A stretch of DNA of 64,000 bases. It comes from JBICHN01 sp043101845. GTDB taxonomy: Bacteria; Planctomycetota; Phycisphaerae; Phycisphaerales; UBA5793. Position 1 is the stretch's first letter. Every line of letters begins with the position of its first letter. Below the pieces are notes generated by a model. It was not told where the DNA came from. It searched no databases and saw nothing but the letters and a program-made list of their open reading frames with translations. The DNA lies in NCBI GenBank assembly GCA_043101845.1, contig JBICHN010000002.1:744001-808000 (forward strand), in the 5' to 3' direction. Below, one piece after another: positions 1 to 8,123 of the stretch. The position numbers and the translations under genes were made by a program.

Positions 1-657
1 GTCGTCGTACTGAAGGAAATCGTTGAACCGTCGCTCGTAGCCAATCGTGCTCATCGGTCGGTCACCGATGTCGGCGCCGCACGCCGAGCCGGCGCCGTGA
101 CAAGGAAAGATCATCACGCCATCATCGAGCCCGAGGTAGTACTCGCGCAAGGTGCGAAAGAGTTTCTCGGCGAGTTCCTCCGTCTGATCATCATCGAGCA
201 GATCAGGTCGGCCGGCGGATCCCACAAAGAGCGAATCACCCGTGAGCACTCCCCATGGCGAGTCGGGTCGCTCCTTCTCTGCCAATTCGAACGCAATGTG
301 CTCGGGGGTATGTCCGGGAGTATGGCGAACGGTGAGTCGGGTCGCGCCGAACTCGAAATGGTCGCCGTCGGCGAGACGCTCGAGGTCGAATCCGTACTCG
401 GCGTCACCTTCACCGCTCGCACAGATCGCCGGCCGGCCTCCGAGGCGCGCGGCGAGTTCGCGGGCGCCGCTCATGAAGTCGGCGTGGATGTGCGTTTCGA
501 ACAGGTGGGTAATCGACAGCCCGTGCTTCTCGGAGAGCCGGAGATAGATCTCGCAGTCCGGACGCGGATCAATCACGGCCGCCTCGCCGGTCGAGTCATC
601 GCCAATCAGATATGAGATCTGCGAGATGCCTCGCGCAGATACGGGAATGAATCGCAT
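1..657 (-). CDS. Metallo-beta-lactamase-fold persulfide dioxygenase-like hydrolase, 3' part cut by window edge
   Basis: Read from the ATG at 657 the minus-strand frame stays open to the left edge, giving 219 residues without a stop. Zinc/iron-binding signatures of the fold are visible in order: THIHADF at about 55-61 followed by SGARELA, HTPGHTPEH at 112-120, TGDSLFVG at 139-146 and PCHGAGS at 185-191. The tail STIGYERR at 203-210 is typical of the ETHE1/Blh-type persulfide dioxygenases that carry a rhodanese domain behind the hydrolase domain; that part would lie outside the window. Such enzymes oxidise glutathione persulfide in sulfide detoxification. A GGGAGGAG ribosome-binding site lies upstream, although the spacing to this ATG is long. 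Family assignment is firm; the rhodanese fusion is inferred. Confidence 0.85.
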   Translation of the reverse strand, partial: MRFIPVSARGISQISYLIGDDSTGEAAVIDPRPDCEIYLRLSEKHGLSITHLFETHIHADFMSGARELAARLGGRPAICASGEGDAEYGFDLERLADGDHFEFGATRLTVRHTPGHTPEHIAFELAEKERPDSPWGVLTGDSLFVGSAGRPDLLDDDQTEELAEKLFRTLREYYLGLDDGVMIFPCHGAGSACGADIGDRPMSTIGYERRFNDFLQYDD

Positions 658-779
658 GGTCACGGCTTAGTCTCCTCCCTATTTCCCACTGAGAATAGTG
701 GAGGAGACCAGCCGTCGTCCCTAATCGTTCGACCCGAAACCCTCGGAGCGGGGGGTCGTGTCCGCCAAGCCGGACGAAT

Positions 780-1679
780 CTACTCGTACGCCGCCACAAT
801 CACGCCGGCCGAGGTACAGGTCCAGGCGACCACGCGACCGGAGGGGATGACTGTGATGTCCGTCGGCTCCGGATCGCCGAAGTTGATCAGGGTGAGGTCG
901 CCGCGGTCCGGCGTGTATCGCCAGACCGCGTTCATCCCGCCGTCGTCGCCGGCCACACCGGGAGTCGGAACCTCGGTGAAGTAGACGCGACCGGCGCGGT
1001 CGAGGGCGATCCCCGTGGGCGACGCGAGATCATCAAGAATGACTTCCGGATCCTCGTTGAGCGGCTTTCTGACAATGACGCCGGCGCTTTTGCAGGTCCA
1101 GTAGAGCGTCCCATTCGTCGACACGGCGATATCGGTGGGTTCGGGGTCTCCGAAATCGACGGTCGTCACTTCCACGCCGTCGAAGACTTTCACCGCGTTC
1201 ATTCCGCCTTCGTTTCCTCCGACCCCGGGCGTCGGAACTTCCGTGAAGATGACGAAGTCACCAATCGAGGCGATTCCGACGGGCTCGTTGAGGTCGGTCA
1301 CGATCATCTCCGGATCGTGGCCGGGGGCGACCCCCAGAATCACGCCCGCGGACTTGCAGGTCCAGAGCACCATGTCGCGGCCGGACAGGTATGCCAGGTT
1401 CACCGGCTCAGGTTCACCTTCCGAGATCGGGAACATGGCGCCGGTCCGCGCGTCGAGTGACACGACGCGATTCTGGCCGCCGTTCTTGCCGTTGACGCCC
1501 GGCGTGGGGACCTCGGTGAAGTAGAGCGTGGTTCCACCGCCGTACGCGATCCCGGTCGGAGCCGCGAGATTCTCGGCGATGACTCGAGTCTGAAACTGCG
1601 CCGCCGCCGTCGAGGTCAACACGGTCGCTCCGAGCGACGCGGCGAGAGTGAACATGGCAGTGCGATCATGGAAGCGCAT
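780..1679 (-). CDS. Secreted beta-propeller-like repeat protein
   Basis: The 299-residue protein begins with a signal peptide (about 1-27, ending TSTAAAQ). The rest is three super-repeats of about 90 residues. Each holds FTEVPTPGV (near 54, 145 and 234) with a following GG-N-V turn, and WTCKSAGVI or a close variant (near 106, 194 and 287). Two blades per unit would make a six-bladed propeller of the NHL/SMP-30 kind. The start at 1679 is chosen because it is preceded by GGGAGGAG at good spacing and opens directly into the signal sequence; an upstream in-frame start would add a proline-rich leader. The protein stops right after the last repeat and lacks the terminal cysteine module of its exported neighbours. 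No substrate or partner can be deduced. Confidence 0.75.
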   Translation of the reverse strand: MRFHDRTAMFTLAASLGATVLTSTAAAQFQTRVIAENLAAPTGIAYGGGTTLYFTEVPTPGVNGKNGGQNRVVSLDARTGAMFPISEGEPEPVNLAYLSGRDMVLWTCKSAGVILGVAPGHDPEMIVTDLNEPVGIASIGDFVIFTEVPTPGVGGNEGGMNAVKVFDGVEVTTVDFGDPEPTDIAVSTNGTLYWTCKSAGVIVRKPLNEDPEVILDDLASPTGIALDRAGRVYFTEVPTPGVAGDDGGMNAVWRYTPDRGDLTLINFGDPEPTDITVIPSGRVVAWTCTSAGVIVAAYE

Positions 1680-1868
1680 AAGCACTCCTCCCCGGTTGGG
1701 ATTGGGTGTCGGTGTTGGACGCGAACGCCGATCGTCGCGTCCCACCTACGGAGTCGCACAACCCGTCTCGGTGTCACACGAGTCTCTCGAATTATGAAGC
1801 AATTGGGGAAGGGTCGAGATCATGAATGCGCCGAACGCACGCAGCGCGCCACGAACTCACATCGTTCA

Positions 1869-2183
1869 TCAACGATCCTGGTCGTTGCCGCTCGACGAAG
1901 TGCGAATGGCACGAAGGATGCGCGCTCGGGCGTCGGCGTCGAGCGTCGCGGCTCCATCCCCGGCGCCCGCCTGCTCCGTGATCGTTGAAGCGCTTCGAAG
2001 CGTGTCGCGCAGCATCTGGAGGTTCCTGGCGAACCGGCGGCATCCGCCGCAGATGGCCGTGTGGCCGTGGAGCGCCCACCATTCCGACGGCTCGAGCTCG
2101 CGCTCCATGGAAAGCGAGGTGAGCCGCGCCGCCTCGTCGCACGAAGCGGTGAGAATGTACCAGAGTATCGGCGCTCGAATCAT
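1869..2183 (-). CDS. Zinc-finger-type anti-sigma factor
   Basis: This 104-residue protein overlaps the stop of the upstream ECF sigma gene by four bases (ATGA), so the two are probably translationally coupled. A histidine-cysteine-cysteine cluster (H41, C45, C48; spacing H-X3-C-X2-C) matches the zinc-binding anti-sigma fold of the zf-HC2/ZAS group. There is no transmembrane segment, so it would act in the cytoplasm by holding the sigma factor until an unknown signal releases it. The C-terminal third is charged and low in complexity. The role rests on the motif and the overlap with the sigma gene. Confidence 0.72.
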   Translation of the reverse strand: MIRAPILWYILTASCDEAARLTSLSMERELEPSEWWALHGHTAICGGCRRFARNLQMLRDTLRSASTITEQAGAGDGAATLDADARARILRAIRTSSSGNDQDR

Positions 2184-2878
2184 GGCGTTCGCTCCGTCGC
2201 CGCCCGGTCGGTCGAATCAGTGGCGAACCAGTTTCGGTCGAGGCAGTCGCGAAGCAGCATTCGCGCCCGGTAGAGGAGCGTGGAGAGATTCGTCTCAGTG
2301 ACGCCGAGCGTGTCTCCGATCGTCGAGGTCGGCGCGCCATTGAACTCACGCAGGCAGAACGCTTCCGCCATCCGGGGGCTCAGCTTTGACACGCACTCAT
2401 CGAACACCGCCCAGAACTCGGTCCGCTCCGCCAGCGTCGCCGGGTCAACGGCCCACCGGCGCGGCGTCCGGGTCCATCGGTGGCGTTGACCGAAGAAGCG
2501 CTCGTCGAACGCCCTGGGGGGACGCTCGACCAGCTCGCGCTCCGGCGCCGTCGTCGCCCGGTCACGAGTCGTTCGACGGAAGTAATCGACAATCTTGTGA
2601 CGCAGAATCCCGAGCAGCCACACCCGCTCGGATGAACGCCCCGCGAACTGGCCGCGTGTCTGGAGCGCGCCGAGCAGGGTCTCCTGAACGAGTTCCTCCG
2701 CGACATCGCGTCGCCTCGTCCGGGCCAGCGCGACCGCGAAGAGACAGTCGCCGTGGTCGTCCAGCCAGCGTTCGGGATCAGCCGCAGCCGAACTCCCGCC
2801 CGACTCAGATGAATCAGCCACAGGAGCGGGGTCCGGGCGATCCGGTCGAGTGCGACATGACGATGGAGCACGCGGCAT
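2180..2878 (-). CDS. RNA polymerase ECF-type sigma-70 factor
   Basis: The 232-residue protein has the two-domain ECF layout. Region 2 is at about 40-115 and includes DVAEELVQETLL and a basic HKIVDYFRR segment. Region 4 is at about 160-225 with LSPRMAEAFCLREF and a helix-turn-helix containing STIGDTLGVTETNLST. An arginine/proline-rich leader of roughly 35 residues precedes region 2, so the real start could be later. No good ribosome-binding site precedes the ATG at 2878, so start choice is tentative. It heads a two-gene unit with the anti-sigma gene behind it. Target genes are unknown; ECF units commonly control their own promoter. Confidence 0.88.
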   Translation of the reverse strand: MPRAPSSCRTRPDRPDPAPVADSSESGGSSAAADPERWLDDHGDCLFAVALARTRRRDVAEELVQETLLGALQTRGQFAGRSSERVWLLGILRHKIVDYFRRTTRDRATTAPERELVERPPRAFDERFFGQRHRWTRTPRRWAVDPATLAERTEFWAVFDECVSKLSPRMAEAFCLREFNGAPTSTIGDTLGVTETNLSTLLYRARMLLRDCLDRNWFATDSTDRAATERTP

Positions 2879-2975
2879 CCAGAGATGGTCGCTGAATCGA
2901 GACCGAGGTCACAACCGAATCACCGAATTCCGGCGATTTCCATCACTTCGTCCGATTCTTCATTCGCGCCGTTCG

Positions 2976-4640
2976 CTAACGCTTCATTGGAGTGACCACA
3001 ATGCGGATTCGCTTCCCATTGCGCTCCACATCGAACGGAATGGGTCGTCCTTCATGCAGGTAGGGGTCGAGCACCGCGAGCGGGTCGTCGCCGAGGGGCT
3101 CGCCGTCGACGCCGATCAGTTGATCCTGCGCTTTCAGCCCGTCGCGTTCCGCCGCCGTGCCGGGGCCGACTTCCCCGACGACGACCCGGCCATCCCGGAG
3201 TTTCATCTGAATTCCGAGCGAGTAGGGAGGAACTGATTCCGCGAGGACGAGATCGGCCAGGTCATGGGCGAATCGGCTCACGGCTCGTCTCGTCTCACCA
3301 TTGACGCCATTGGCGAGAAGGATCAGATAGGAGTCACGCGAATAGGTGTAGAAGATGTCGAATCCGTAGTCGTTTCCACCGTTCAGGAGTCCTCGGCTCA
3401 ACCGCATGAAGCGGCGGGTATTCTCCTCGTTGAGGAATCGGCGTTCATGAATGGCCTTGATCCAGCGTCGCATGTCCGGCGCCGTCGAGACCTGTCCGCC
3501 GCTTCCCATCACGAGCCACGAAGTCCTTCCCCAATACGGAGGCGCGTTGACCGGACCGTCGCTCCGATCGCCGTATCCGATCGCGAGACGATCAGCGGGC
3601 ACGGGGTCGCCGTGGAATCCGGTGTCGTTCATGCCGATCGGCTCAAAGAGGCGCGTTCGAGTGAACTCCTGATATGACTCGCCGCTCACGATCTCGATGA
3701 TCGCGGCGAGCAATCCCCAGGCGGAGTGTGAATGCTCGCGACTCGTTCCCGGCTCGAACAGGAGCTTGTGGTCGAGGATGCGGCGAACGGCTTCTTCACG
3801 GTCAATCCAGGTGTGGTCAGGGTCACGATCTCCCGGTAGATCGTGAAAGTTCTGGAGGCCGGAAGCGCCCGTCATGAGGTGTTCGATTGTGATCGACCGC
3901 TTGTCCGCGGGAACCGCGTCGAAGTATTTCGTGATCGGATCGGAGAGCGCGAGCTCACCTTCCTGCTGCAGCATCAGGATGCCGACCAGCGTGAAATCGA
4001 TCGGCGCTGAACCGAGCGCGAATACGGTGTCCACCGTATTCGCAACCCCTTCCTGGCGATTCGCGAACCCGAACGCCTCTTCGATCGCCACTTCCCCGTC
4101 GCGGACGAGAAGAACGACGCCGTCGAATCCGGCCTCGCGCTCCCGGTCGAGACGGTCGCGAAGTGAACTCCAGGTCAGCGTCTCGGACACGGAAGGCTCG
4201 GCGGGTTCGTGGAGGGAAGGGCCGCCGACGATGGCGAGATTCCGGATTCGATGCGGCGTCGACGACTCGAGATCGAGCACGAGCGTTTCCATCGCCTCGC
4301 CGGGTGGTTCGAAGTTCATCACGAGACGCCAGTCGCGCTCCACCATGATGTCGGTCGCCTCGGCGCCGCCGAGCGCGTTGTGGATCGCGGCCAGCGCTGC
4401 ACGAATCGAGTCGCGACCAACGGCGTCCAGCGTCGACTCCGAGATCCACTCCTCCGCGAAAGAGTCATGGTTCGGATTCGGATCGTCGAGGAAGCGGAGC
4501 ATCGCCTCTTCCGCTTTGAGCATGGGATTGGTTGTGATCGCATTCGCCTCGGTCACCACCGCAGCCGAAACAAGGAGGAGAACGACACCACGGACGAGGC
4601 GGGCGAGCGCGAGTATGGACGGTCGACGCTGAGGCTTCAT
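2976..4640 (-). CDS. Exported serine-hydrolase (class C beta-lactamase-like) pseudoenzyme with C-terminal PDZ domain
   Basis: 554 residues. A signal peptide (about 1-34, ending TEANA) is followed by a small N-terminal domain (about 40-145), a beta-lactamase/penicillin-binding-fold domain (about 155-465) and a PDZ domain (about 475-550). The fold is clear from runs such as LMTGASGL, PIGMNDTGF and GSGGQVSTAPDM. The catalytic SxxK is SAPI at 211-214, with lysine replaced by isoleucine, and the YxN position reads HSA at 305-307. Both key residues are therefore missing, and peptidase or beta-lactamase activity is unlikely. The ATG at 4640 is preferred over the GTG six codons upstream because GGGAG sits six bases before it. 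It is divergent from an ArsR-like regulator that may control it. A binding or signalling role is inferred. Confidence 0.8.
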   Translation of the reverse strand: MKPQRRPSILALARLVRGVVLLLVSAAVVTEANAITTNPMLKAEEAMLRFLDDPNPNHDSFAEEWISESTLDAVGRDSIRAALAAIHNALGGAEATDIMVERDWRLVMNFEPPGEAMETLVLDLESSTPHRIRNLAIVGGPSLHEPAEPSVSETLTWSSLRDRLDREREAGFDGVVLLVRDGEVAIEEAFGFANRQEGVANTVDTVFALGSAPIDFTLVGILMLQQEGELALSDPITKYFDAVPADKRSITIEHLMTGASGLQNFHDLPGDRDPDHTWIDREEAVRRILDHKLLFEPGTSREHSHSAWGLLAAIIEIVSGESYQEFTRTRLFEPIGMNDTGFHGDPVPADRLAIGYGDRSDGPVNAPPYWGRTSWLVMGSGGQVSTAPDMRRWIKAIHERRFLNEENTRRFMRLSRGLLNGGNDYGFDIFYTYSRDSYLILLANGVNGETRRAVSRFAHDLADLVLAESVPPYSLGIQMKLRDGRVVVGEVGPGTAAERDGLKAQDQLIGVDGEPLGDDPLAVLDPYLHEGRPIPFDVERNGKRIRIVVTPMKR

Positions 4641-4714
4641 GCTGAGCTCCCGAATCACGATGGACAGTGCGGGCCGGTGTCAGAGACTCCGGCGTCTTCG
4701 AGCCGGATTCACCC

Positions 4715-4742
4715 TTGATCGGCGTCCGTCACAATCTATAAA
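4715..4742 (+). promoter_or_regulatory. Sigma-70-like promoter of the ArsR-like regulator gene
   Basis: TTGATC at 4715-4720 and TATAAA at 4737-4742 are separated by 16 bases and lie in the divergent gap between the hydrolase-like gene and the regulator. Directly downstream, CTTTAG occurs twice (4743-4748 and 4757-4762), a 14-base-period direct repeat that could be an operator for autoregulation. This stretch is AT-rich in an otherwise GC-rich region. Confidence 0.5.
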
Positions 4743-4764
4743 CTTTAGGCACAGTTCTTTAGTA

Positions 4765-5382
4765 ATGGAAGCGCCTGTGACCAGATCCGCCCCCATCGAT
4801 CACGCTGACGGCGTCTTCGTGATCTCGACCCCGCGGCAGCTCAACGCGATCGCATCCCCCGTTCGTCAGGAAATCATTGAGATCTTGATGGACCGGCCTC
4901 CATGTACGATCGCCGAGATCGCTGAGGCGATGGATCGATCCCCCGAGTCGCTGTACCACCACATGCGGCGGCTTCAGTCGATCGGTCTTGTTCGAATCGC
5001 GGAGCGGCGGAAGGCGCGCCGGCAGGTGACGCGCGTCTACGAGATCGTGGCGCGCGACTTTCGCATCGACTATTCGAATCGGTCCGTGGCGTTTCGCCGG
5101 GCGCGCCTAAAGGCGGCGCGCTCAATGTGGCGGCGCGCGCTGCGCGACCTCGAAGCGACCATCGGAGGCGACGACCACCATGCGCGAACCGGTGGATCGA
5201 ACGAGGCCGAACCGAGCGACGGTCGCATCGCCAGAGACCTCGTCCGCCTCAGCGACGACGACCTGTCCGAACTTCAGGCCCGCATCGTCGAACTGCACGA
5301 GTGGCTCGGCGAGGTCGACGATCCGAAGGCGCGAAATCGAGTGTCCGTCACCGTCGCGATCGCCCGCTTCCCGTCCGACTGA
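4765..5382 (+). CDS. ArsR-like winged-helix transcriptional regulator
   Basis: The 205-residue protein has an N-terminal winged helix (about 18-85) with VRQEIIEIL, the recognition-helix segment SPESLYHHMRRL and the wing GLVRIAERRK, as in the ArsR/SmtB fold. No metal-binding cysteine pair is seen, so a metal-sensor role is unlikely. The remaining 120 residues are charged, probably helical, and contain no domain I recognise. The ATG at 4765 is chosen because it sits just behind the AT-rich promoter; the frame is open further upstream but that would run through the promoter. Divergence from the serine-hydrolase-like gene makes that gene the likely target. Confidence 0.8.
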   Translation: MEAPVTRSAPIDHADGVFVISTPRQLNAIASPVRQEIIEILMDRPPCTIAEIAEAMDRSPESLYHHMRRLQSIGLVRIAERRKARRQVTRVYEIVARDFRIDYSNRSVAFRRARLKAARSMWRRALRDLEATIGGDDHHARTGGSNEAEPSDGRIARDLVRLSDDDLSELQARIVELHEWLGEVDDPKARNRVSVTVAIARFPSD

Positions 5383-5485
5383 CCGTCGTCCCGAAGGGTC
5401 TCAACGAATCGAACCGACGCCGCTTATGACGAACGGCCCCGTCGTCGTCTCCGGATTCCCGCGTGTGCAGTCCCGCTCGCTGCCT

Positions 5486-5863
5486 CTAGAGAAGCACGAC
5501 ATTCGAGGTGTTGCAGTTCGCGCCGTCGATCGCCTGCACATACACCGTGCCGCAGGCCCAGCCCGGGACGAACGCCGTCGTCGTCGCGTTGCCGAACGCA
5601 TCGGAGGGAATGAACCCGACGACGATGACAGTGTTGTTCAGCCCGAGCGTCGTTCCGGCGCACAGGTTGCCGGGCGGGATGACCACGCTCCCGGTTCCGA
5701 ACGCGCGGAAGAAGTACACCCGCACGACCGGTGTGAGTCCGGTGACGGAGAAGGTCCGAACACCCGGGCAGGGGCCGGTGACCGTGAGCGTCTGACCGCT
5801 CGCCGGGTTCGAGAAGAGAAACGACGCCGCCACCACCGCAAGGCACGACAGTACACGACGCAT
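5486..5863 (-). CDS. Small exported cysteine-module protein, tandem copy 3
   Basis: 125 residues: a signal peptide (MRRVLSCLAVVAASF, cut near SGQ) followed directly by one beta-sandwich-like module and nothing else. The module shows GPCPGV at about 30-35, FRAFGTGS at 52-59, CAGTTLGL at 68-75, DAFGNATTTAFVP at 88-100 and a CNTSNVV tail at 117-123. The four cysteines after the signal peptide could pair outside the cell. It is the last of three tandem paralogues with almost identical signal peptides, and the same module ends several much larger exported proteins in this window. GGAGGAG precedes the start. The function is unknown; adhesion or assembly at the cell surface is only a guess. Confidence 0.78.
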   Translation of the reverse strand: MRRVLSCLAVVAASFLFSNPASGQTLTVTGPCPGVRTFSVTGLTPVVRVYFFRAFGTGSVVIPPGNLCAGTTLGLNNTVIVVGFIPSDAFGNATTTAFVPGWACGTVYVQAIDGANCNTSNVVLL

Positions 5864-6033
5864 GACCGAACTCCTCCACGGCGCCGCGCTCCGCAGCCCG
5901 GCGACGCTACGAATAGGGCGGACCGGGCCGGCCGGTACAAACATCCCGGCGTCGCGCGTGGTCCGCCAACGACGAATGTACACCACGAATCGGCGCCGTG
6001 CGGCGGGGCGCGACGCCCGGCCGTCACGGGTGG

Positions 6034-6411
6034 TCAGATCGGGACGACATTCGTGGTGAGGCAGGTCATCCCGTCGAAGGCCTGCACGAAGACATTGCCG
6101 CACCCCCAGGCCGGCACGAAGGTGCTCGTCGTCGCGTTCCCGAACGGGTCGGACGGAATGATGCCGACGAGGACCGCGGTGTTGTTCAGGCCGAGCGTCG
6201 TGCCGGCGCACACGAGCCCGAACGGGATCACGGCGCTCCCGGTCCCGAAGGCCCGGAGGATGAACACCCGGCCGTTCGGCGTGACGCCGGACACCGTGAG
6301 GGTCTTCACGCCCGGGCAGGGGCCGGTGATCGTGAGCGTCTGACCGCTCGCTGGGTTCGAGAAGAGGAACGACGCCGCCACCACCGTGAGGCACGACAGT
6401 ACACGACGCAT
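6034..6411 (-). CDS. Small exported cysteine-module protein, tandem copy 2
   Basis: 125 residues and the same build as its two neighbours: signal peptide starting MRRVLSCLTVVAAS, then GPCPGVKTL, LRAFGTGSAVIP, CAGTTLGLNN, DPFGNATTSTFVP and the tail CLTTNVVPI. The start at 6411 is chosen by matching the signal peptides of the three copies; an upstream in-frame ATG would add eleven polar residues in front of it. A 170-base spacer separates it from copy 3 and a 188-base spacer from copy 1. I see no partner domain. The strict conservation of cysteine positions among copies, despite divergence elsewhere, argues for a folded, disulfide-bonded extracellular domain. Confidence 0.78.
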   Translation of the reverse strand: MRRVLSCLTVVAASFLFSNPASGQTLTITGPCPGVKTLTVSGVTPNGRVFILRAFGTGSAVIPFGLVCAGTTLGLNNTAVLVGIIPSDPFGNATTSTFVPAWGCGNVFVQAFDGMTCLTTNVVPI

Positions 6412-6599
6412 GGCAAGGCTCCTATTCTGCCGTCGCGTATTCAACGAGCGACGGCGCCGAATTCGGTCGGGGCGCGATCATCCGACCGTTCATGGCCGCG
6501 ATGGCGCCCGACCACCATCGAACCGCAAACTCAAACTGGCCGAACGACCGCGGGAATCGACGCTCGTCGGGTCGAACTCTGGTCGCCGCGGGAAGGACG

Positions 6600-6980
6600 C
6601 TAGAGCGGGACGACATTTGTGGTGAGGCAGGTCGACCCGTCGAACGCCTGGATCCACACGAGCCCGGAACAGCCCTGACGCGGAACGAACGCCGTCATCG
6701 TCGCGTTGCCGAACGCGTCGGCGGTGGTCAACCCCGCGAAGACGGCGGTGTTGTTCAGCCCGAGCACTGTTCCGGCGCAAATGAAGTTCGTCGGGATGAC
6801 GGCGCTCCCGGTTCCGAAGGCTCGGAGGAAATAGACCGGGGCGAAGGGGGAGACCCCGGTAACCGTCGCGGTGCGCACGCCGGGGCACGGGCCGGTGATC
6901 GAAAGCGTCTGGCCGTTCGCCGTATTGGCGAGAAGGAACGACGCCGCCACTACCGCGAGACACGACAGTACACGACGCAT
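6600..6980 (-). CDS. Small exported cysteine-module protein, tandem copy 1
   Basis: 126 residues with signal peptide MRRVLSCLAVVAASFLLAN and a single module: GPCPGVRTA, LRAFGTGSAVIP, CAGTVLGLNN, DAFGNATMTAFVP and the tail CLTTNVVPL. The start at 6980 is set by alignment with the other copies; the frame allows a start six codons earlier. This is the first of the three copies in the direction of transcription and lies 246 bases behind the secreted protein that closes the glucan operon, with a terminator in between. It is one residue longer than the other copies near the conserved GCSGLVW segment. No enzymatic motif is visible. Confidence 0.78.
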   Translation of the reverse strand: MRRVLSCLAVVAASFLLANTANGQTLSITGPCPGVRTATVTGVSPFAPVYFLRAFGTGSAVIPTNFICAGTVLGLNNTAVFAGLTTADAFGNATMTAFVPRQGCSGLVWIQAFDGSTCLTTNVVPL

Positions 6981-7149
6981 TAATTGGCTCCTTCTCATCG
7001 GCGCGCGCCGTGGCGACGCGACGACAAGGGATTGGTCGGAAGGCGATCACCAAACGAACAATCGAGCGGCGACCGCGTTCGCCAACGATCACTTTACATC
7101 ATGAACGGACCACCTGACGGCGGGGTGCGCTTCCCGCGATCGAATAATC

Positions 7150-7191
7150 GAAGAAAACCGCTCCACCCCCCATGACGGGAGGCGGAGCGGT
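7150..7191 (-). terminator. Rho-independent terminator closing the beta-glucan operon
   Basis: On the minus strand ACCGCTCC and GGAGCGGT arms (7184-7191 and 7157-7164) extend into a GC-rich stem around a short loop, followed by TTTTCTT. It stands 36 bases behind the stop of the secreted protein gene at 7227, so the operon probably ends there and the three small cassettes are transcribed separately or by read-through. Confidence 0.7.
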
Positions 7192-7226
7192 CTCGTTCGG
7201 ATCAGGATTTCACAGCGGTGCGGCGG

Positions 7227-8060
7227 TCAGAGTCCAACTACATTCGTCGTTCCGCAACTCGAGAGATCGAGCGCCTGGATGAACACGCGCCCACAGGCCG
7301 CCGCCGGAACATTCGGCATGACGACGGCCACGCCGCTCCCATCGGCCCGCTGTGTGGCGCCGAGTTGAGCCGAACGGTCAAGTCCGAGCTGCGTGCCTGC
7401 GCACGGGTTGCCCGCCGGGATGGTCTGCGATCCCGTCCCGAACGCGTAGATGAACGCGACATTTCCGTCCGGAGTCATGTTCTCGGCCGTGAAGGTCATC
7501 ACGCCGGGACAGACGCCGTCGACGGAAAGCGTCGGATCACCACCGCCGGCGGTGATCAGCGCGAGGTTGTCGAAGGTCAGGTCGAGCGGATCGCTGTTCT
7601 CGAATGTGCCCTGAATGTGCCACTGATCCCAGATATCGCTCGTATCCCAGCTGTTGATATCACCCGCGTTGAAGAAATCGGGGTTGTTCAGGTCAGCCGT
7701 GAGCGTCTGCGTTCCGGGTGAGATCTCGAAGCGGAATCCGGCCTGCGTGGTCCCGGCGCCCGAGAAGAGCACAACATTGAACGCCGTCGTGACATTCGCC
7801 GGGTTCGCCGTCACCACGACTTCGACGAGGTCTTCGCCACTCGCGTCGATCGGGGCGTCAAGAAAGAGCCAGCCGCCTCCGAAATTCGTAGCTTCAACAC
7901 GGTAATCCGTCGGACCCGGGGTGAATGTACCGAACCCCCAGTCTTCGTAGACCCCGGACAGCTCAAAATCACTGAAGTCGCTCAGGGTAATGTCCGCGTG
8001 AACCGGTGAGGCGGCGACCACACCCGCCGCGATCGCCGCGGCGCCTATTCTCGTCAACAT
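7227..8060 (-). CDS. Secreted protein with beta-sandwich domain and terminal cysteine module, glucan locus
   Basis: 277 residues: signal peptide (about 1-23, ending SPVHA), an acidic and aromatic domain (about 24-170) rich in F, W, D and T, then the same module as the small cassettes (about 178-277: VCPGVMTF, IYAFGTGS, PCAGTQLGL, and a final CGTTNVVGL). The middle domain has the look of a carbohydrate-binding or PEP-CTERM-type beta-sandwich, but I cannot assign a family. The start at 8060 is preferred to the ATG at 8072 because GGAG stands six bases before it. As last gene of the run with GH17, phosphorylase, transporter and GH16 it may bind glucan at the surface; this is inferred from position only. 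Confidence 0.7.
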   Translation of the reverse strand: MLTRIGAAAIAAGVVAASPVHADITLSDFSDFELSGVYEDWGFGTFTPGPTDYRVEATNFGGGWLFLDAPIDASGEDLVEVVVTANPANVTTAFNVVLFSGAGTTQAGFRFEISPGTQTLTADLNNPDFFNAGDINSWDTSDIWDQWHIQGTFENSDPLDLTFDNLALITAGGGDPTLSVDGVCPGVMTFTAENMTPDGNVAFIYAFGTGSQTIPAGNPCAGTQLGLDRSAQLGATQRADGSGVAVVMPNVPAAACGRVFIQALDLSSCGTTNVVGL

Positions 8061-8123
8061 CTTCAACTCCATTCCTTCTAAAGAGTGCCCGATCCGGGCA
8101 TGCATTGAGAGTAGTAAACCGTT

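Noticed and set aside
5864..6394. Upstream extension of small cassette copy 3 into a 302-codon frame
   Set aside because: The extension runs through cassette copy 2 in another frame. The signal peptide and ribosome-binding site at 5863 define the true start.
5486..6980. Regularly spaced similar segments that might suggest a CRISPR or satellite array
   Set aside because: The similarity is at protein level over about 125 residues; repeat length and divergence do not fit a CRISPR, and no cas genes are present.
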